A stretch of DNA of 8,354 bases, taken from Flavobacteriaceae bacterium. GTDB lineage: Bacteria > Bacteroidota > Bacteroidia > Flavobacteriales > Flavobacteriaceae. Location of the stretch: assembly GCA_029245825.1 (NCBI GenBank), contig JAQWON010000096.1, positions 1 to 8,354 on the forward strand, in the 5' to 3' direction. Under the pieces are notes generated by a model. It was not told the origin of the DNA and did no database searches. It saw only the letters and a program-made list of their open reading frames with translations. Shown one piece after another: positions 7,601 to 8,354 of the stretch. Position 1 is the first letter of the stretch; each line of letters begins with the position of its first letter. A program made the translations under genes and the position numbers.

Positions 7601-7878
7601 CCCGCATCATCAAAGGTCATATCTATGGGGTTTATAACACCATCTTTTTCACTTGCAACCAATTCTACAATAAAACCTTCAGGCACCTTAAACCCTGCTA
7701 ACTCCTGCTTTGGAGAATATATTTTTGTTCGTTGAGAAAACGTTTTTCTTGCATATTTATATAACTGATCTTTGTTTAAAGTTGGATCTATATCAGGAAT
7801 TGGTTCACCTTCCTTTTTACATGCGAAATTTAGCAGAACTATTAAAATTAATAATAGAGATAATTTGTTTTTATTCAC
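4687..7878 (-). CDS. Large haem c-containing dehydrogenase lipoprotein (propeller + HEAT-like repeats + CxxCH cytochrome)
   Basis: This complete 1063-residue protein of the 'PVC-type haem-binding CxxCH' family is known mostly from Planctomycetes and Verrucomicrobia but also from Bacteroidota. A hydrophobic signal leads to C20 (LNFAC, then KKEGE), indicating a lipoprotein, although N at -3 makes the lipobox atypical. Residues about 45-450 form the 'membrane-bound dehydrogenase' propeller, related in fold to PQQ-type sugar dehydrogenases. It carries NPIDMTFDDAGNLW, a DTDNDGKAD calcium-type loop (near 195), and GPDGCLYIADWYN (near 408) with RDKSHGRIFRI after it. Residues about 460-900 are helical HEAT-like repeats. 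The C-terminal cytochrome c domain has C942-L-L-C945-H946 and, near the end, M1039 in SFMFEGL, the likely distal haem ligand (the family usually reads MPEG). It probably oxidises a sugar or alcohol and passes electrons to haem. The start is GTG at 7878: an in-frame TGA lies at 7893-7891, and no ATG occurs before the signal peptide ends. Confidence 0.93.
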   Translation of the reverse strand: MNKNKLSLLLILIVLLNFACKKEGEPIPDIDPTLNKDQLYKYARKTFSQRTKIYSPKQELAGFKVPEGFIVELVASEKDGVINPIDMTFDDAGNLWTQTAEMYPLDPVADIKWNDLLKLMDSPEEQEKNENFKRILKLYRGEIKGTDKIIVLSNLYNKSAVKTNIWADGLALPQSILPYKNGSYVAQGPELFFLTDTDNDGKADKRIPLLTGFGFTDSHTMAHLLVRAPGDWIHFSQGALNKSKVSSLVNDAKLRIDFSKIARFSLDAKKLELVNSGLNNIWGFQLRGNGQWYGTEANDLGYSIVPMEGGTGFPGIGNDRLRPYQPWVPELHNFRVGGTGISGVAFADDETGSFPEAWRDVAFLANPITSTINSVKIIRNPDGSISAKHLPDLLTSEDDWFRPVNLEFGPDGCLYIADWYNKIIAHNELPTTHPDRDKSHGRIFRICHKSQKPRTIENFYEIKTKDLVNYLKSPSLWAKRAAWHQISDRPIEETKKLSNELLALASDKSQTEITRILALWSLEGIRHYDKNLINSLLASSEHDLKREAVRSLASFSLNASEIASALEYVSEDSNPMVRSQVLRTLNEVGVANAETINLLVKACKPELEGNEMGGSYERNFERFLARKTLESYPEELKMFIASPKAKQLNPSNLLWASQALEEKERERVFLDLWGQQGQKMNLNESTFIIVANMLSNPAIFKAVKPKLEQEEKAETYVTYALKNLTQVQSSQLTQLLSNPIKSLLQSKDESTQRLGLEAIGKLRVKNLQNYIIPLIEKTSTAETLELIILALENQPKQNKKFFAQLSKNDNLEDEIRVSALHSLTKADQSQAYTILKTWLPDLDETQKKLITKVLSVSNKGALLLKQLFEKKLLSHKAFDISSAEKVYLSNKNDAIGTKILDQVKKQREEDKKAFDAKLDHYMGIAEKENGNAAEGETLFQVCLLCHTVGDKGYDYGPALDGSAFRENEALLTAILDPNAALEGSYAVYRVTKTDGSTVEGYLIKRDNRGTSIGFMGGSKIFIQASEIKSESFLAGRSFMFEGLIEGYSDEQVADLLAYIKTLK

Positions 7879-7890
7879 AATGTTTTTATT
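7876..7890 (-). promoter_or_regulatory. GTG start with A-rich leader for the haem dehydrogenase gene
   Basis: The coding strand reads AATAAAAAC, then ATT, then GTG. The upstream in-frame stop (TGA, 7893-7891) leaves GTG as the only standard start that keeps the lipoprotein signal. The leader is a one-base longer version of the AATAAAAC word before three other genes here, but only 3 bases from the start, so its role in ribosome binding is doubtful. Confidence 0.4.
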
Positions 7891-7905
7891 TCAAGTAATC
7901 TTGTT

Positions 7906-8354
7906 TTAAAGCTGAGTAATGGTAATATTTTTAAACTCTATTTTAGCATTGCCTCCACTATGCAATTGAAGACCAAAAACACCTTTAGAAGGTATATTTT
8001 CGTCCGTTTCTATATATTCGCAAGTTTTAACACCGTTAATGTAAAGTTCGTGTTTGTTTCCAACACATCTTATTATATAACTATTCCAGCCATCTTCTTT
8101 AAGGATATGTTTTAAAGTACTTAAATCACCACTTATAAGTTTTCCACGGCGGTGCTCATCATAAATATCTCCCCAATATCCTTTTCCTATATCCGCTTGA
8201 TAGCCAATGATTTTATTATCTTTAATTGTCGAGCGATACTGAATTCCACTATTAATTAATCCTAAACCATGATCTCCAGTAAGTTTAAAAAGACAACGAA
8301 ATTCGAAATCCTCATACCCTTTGACTGTATGTAAATAAGTGTTTGAAGTGATTT
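7906..8354 (-). CDS. DUF1080 / 3-keto-disaccharide hydrolase domain protein (N-terminus cut by window edge)
   Basis: The minus-strand frame from 8352 to the TAA at 7908-7906 encodes the last 148 residues; the first part lies outside the window. The fragment is a typical DUF1080 (concanavalin-like jelly roll) C-terminal portion: DFEFRCLFKL, a central NSGIQYRS, GYQADIGKGYWGDIYDEHRR, DGWNSYIIRC, then HELYINGV and the ending GVFGLQLHSGG plus KIEFKNITI. These blocks match the family order. Single-domain members are usually about 220-250 residues, so roughly 80-100 are missing, including any signal peptide. The family acts on 3-keto-glycosides, cleaving the glycosidic bond after C3 oxidation, and is usually periplasmic or surface-anchored. 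It ends 27 bases before the GTG of the haem dehydrogenase, so the enzyme that could make a keto-sugar and the one that could cleave it are adjacent. Exact substrate and catalytic residues cannot be named from this fragment. Confidence 0.92.
   Translation of the reverse strand, partial: ITSNTYLHTVKGYEDFEFRCLFKLTGDHGLGLINSGIQYRSTIKDNKIIGYQADIGKGYWGDIYDEHRRGKLISGDLSTLKHILKEDGWNSYIIRCVGNKHELYINGVKTCEYIETDENIPSKGVFGLQLHSGGNAKIEFKNITITQL

Larger units (their letters stand above)
1..8354 (-). other. Putative seven-gene operon, both ends outside the window
   Basis: Seven consecutive genes point the same way with gaps of 27, 13, 25, 18, 33 and 43 bases in transcription order. None of the gaps holds a visible stem-loop with a T-run, nor a clear Bacteroidota promoter (TTTG and TAxxTTTG at suitable spacing). 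The products sort into extracytoplasmic (DUF1080, haem dehydrogenase, FG-GAP), cytoplasmic (Dabb, UPF0261, TIM barrel) and inner membrane (MFS). No regulator, SusC/SusD pair or ordinary glycoside hydrolase is present in this part. The promoter must lie beyond 8354 and the terminator before base 1. Confidence 0.7.

Noticed and set aside
7710..7898. Plus-strand frame of 62 codons crossing the start of the haem dehydrogenase gene
   Set aside because: The hydrophobic look comes from the reverse of the lipoprotein signal region and the AT-rich gap; nothing supports a real gene.

Overview
The window is an AT-rich stretch from a bacterium that is most likely a member of the Bacteroidota, probably a flavobacterium. 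This rests on A-rich leaders instead of Shine-Dalgarno sites, a lipoprotein signal followed by CKKEGE, a second secretory signal ending in QAQ, and the mix of families (DUF1080, large CxxCH haem dehydrogenase, FG-GAP propeller). The genus cannot be fixed from the sequence alone.

All recognisable genes lie on the minus strand, so transcription runs from base 8354 towards base 1. There are seven genes and the gaps between them are only 13 to 43 bases. No terminator-like hairpin or convincing promoter was seen inside, so the window reads as the interior of one operon. Both ends cut a gene. In transcription order: the C-terminal part of a DUF1080 / 3-keto-disaccharide hydrolase-like protein (8354-7906); a 1063-residue lipoprotein combining a sugar-dehydrogenase-like propeller, HEAT-like repeats and a C-terminal cytochrome c domain (7878-4687); a secreted FG-GAP/VCBS propeller protein (4673-3420); a small Dabb-domain protein (3394-3098); a UPF0261/Tm-1-like protein (3079-1862); a TIM-barrel 'phosphoenolpyruvate hydrolase family' protein (1828-971); and the N-terminal three quarters of an MFS permease (927-1).

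The order sorts by cell compartment. The first three products are (or are expected to be) extracytoplasmic, the next three look cytoplasmic, and the last is an inner-membrane transporter. My inference is a catabolic module: a sugar or glycoside is oxidised outside the cytoplasm with electrons passing to haem c, the keto-glycoside is cleaved by the DUF1080 protein, the product is imported by the permease, and the Dabb, UPF0261 and TIM-barrel proteins process it inside. The families support the outer half of this scheme moderately. The role of the inner three proteins is not known.

The most distinctive element is the UPF0261 and TIM-barrel pair. Together they correspond, in the same order, to the two halves of the tomato antiviral protein Tm-1. 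Finding them here in a redox/keto-sugar operon offers a clue to the ancestral metabolic role of that family. No RNA genes, mobile elements, CRISPR arrays or regulators were found, and no stretch over 300 bases lacks a gene.
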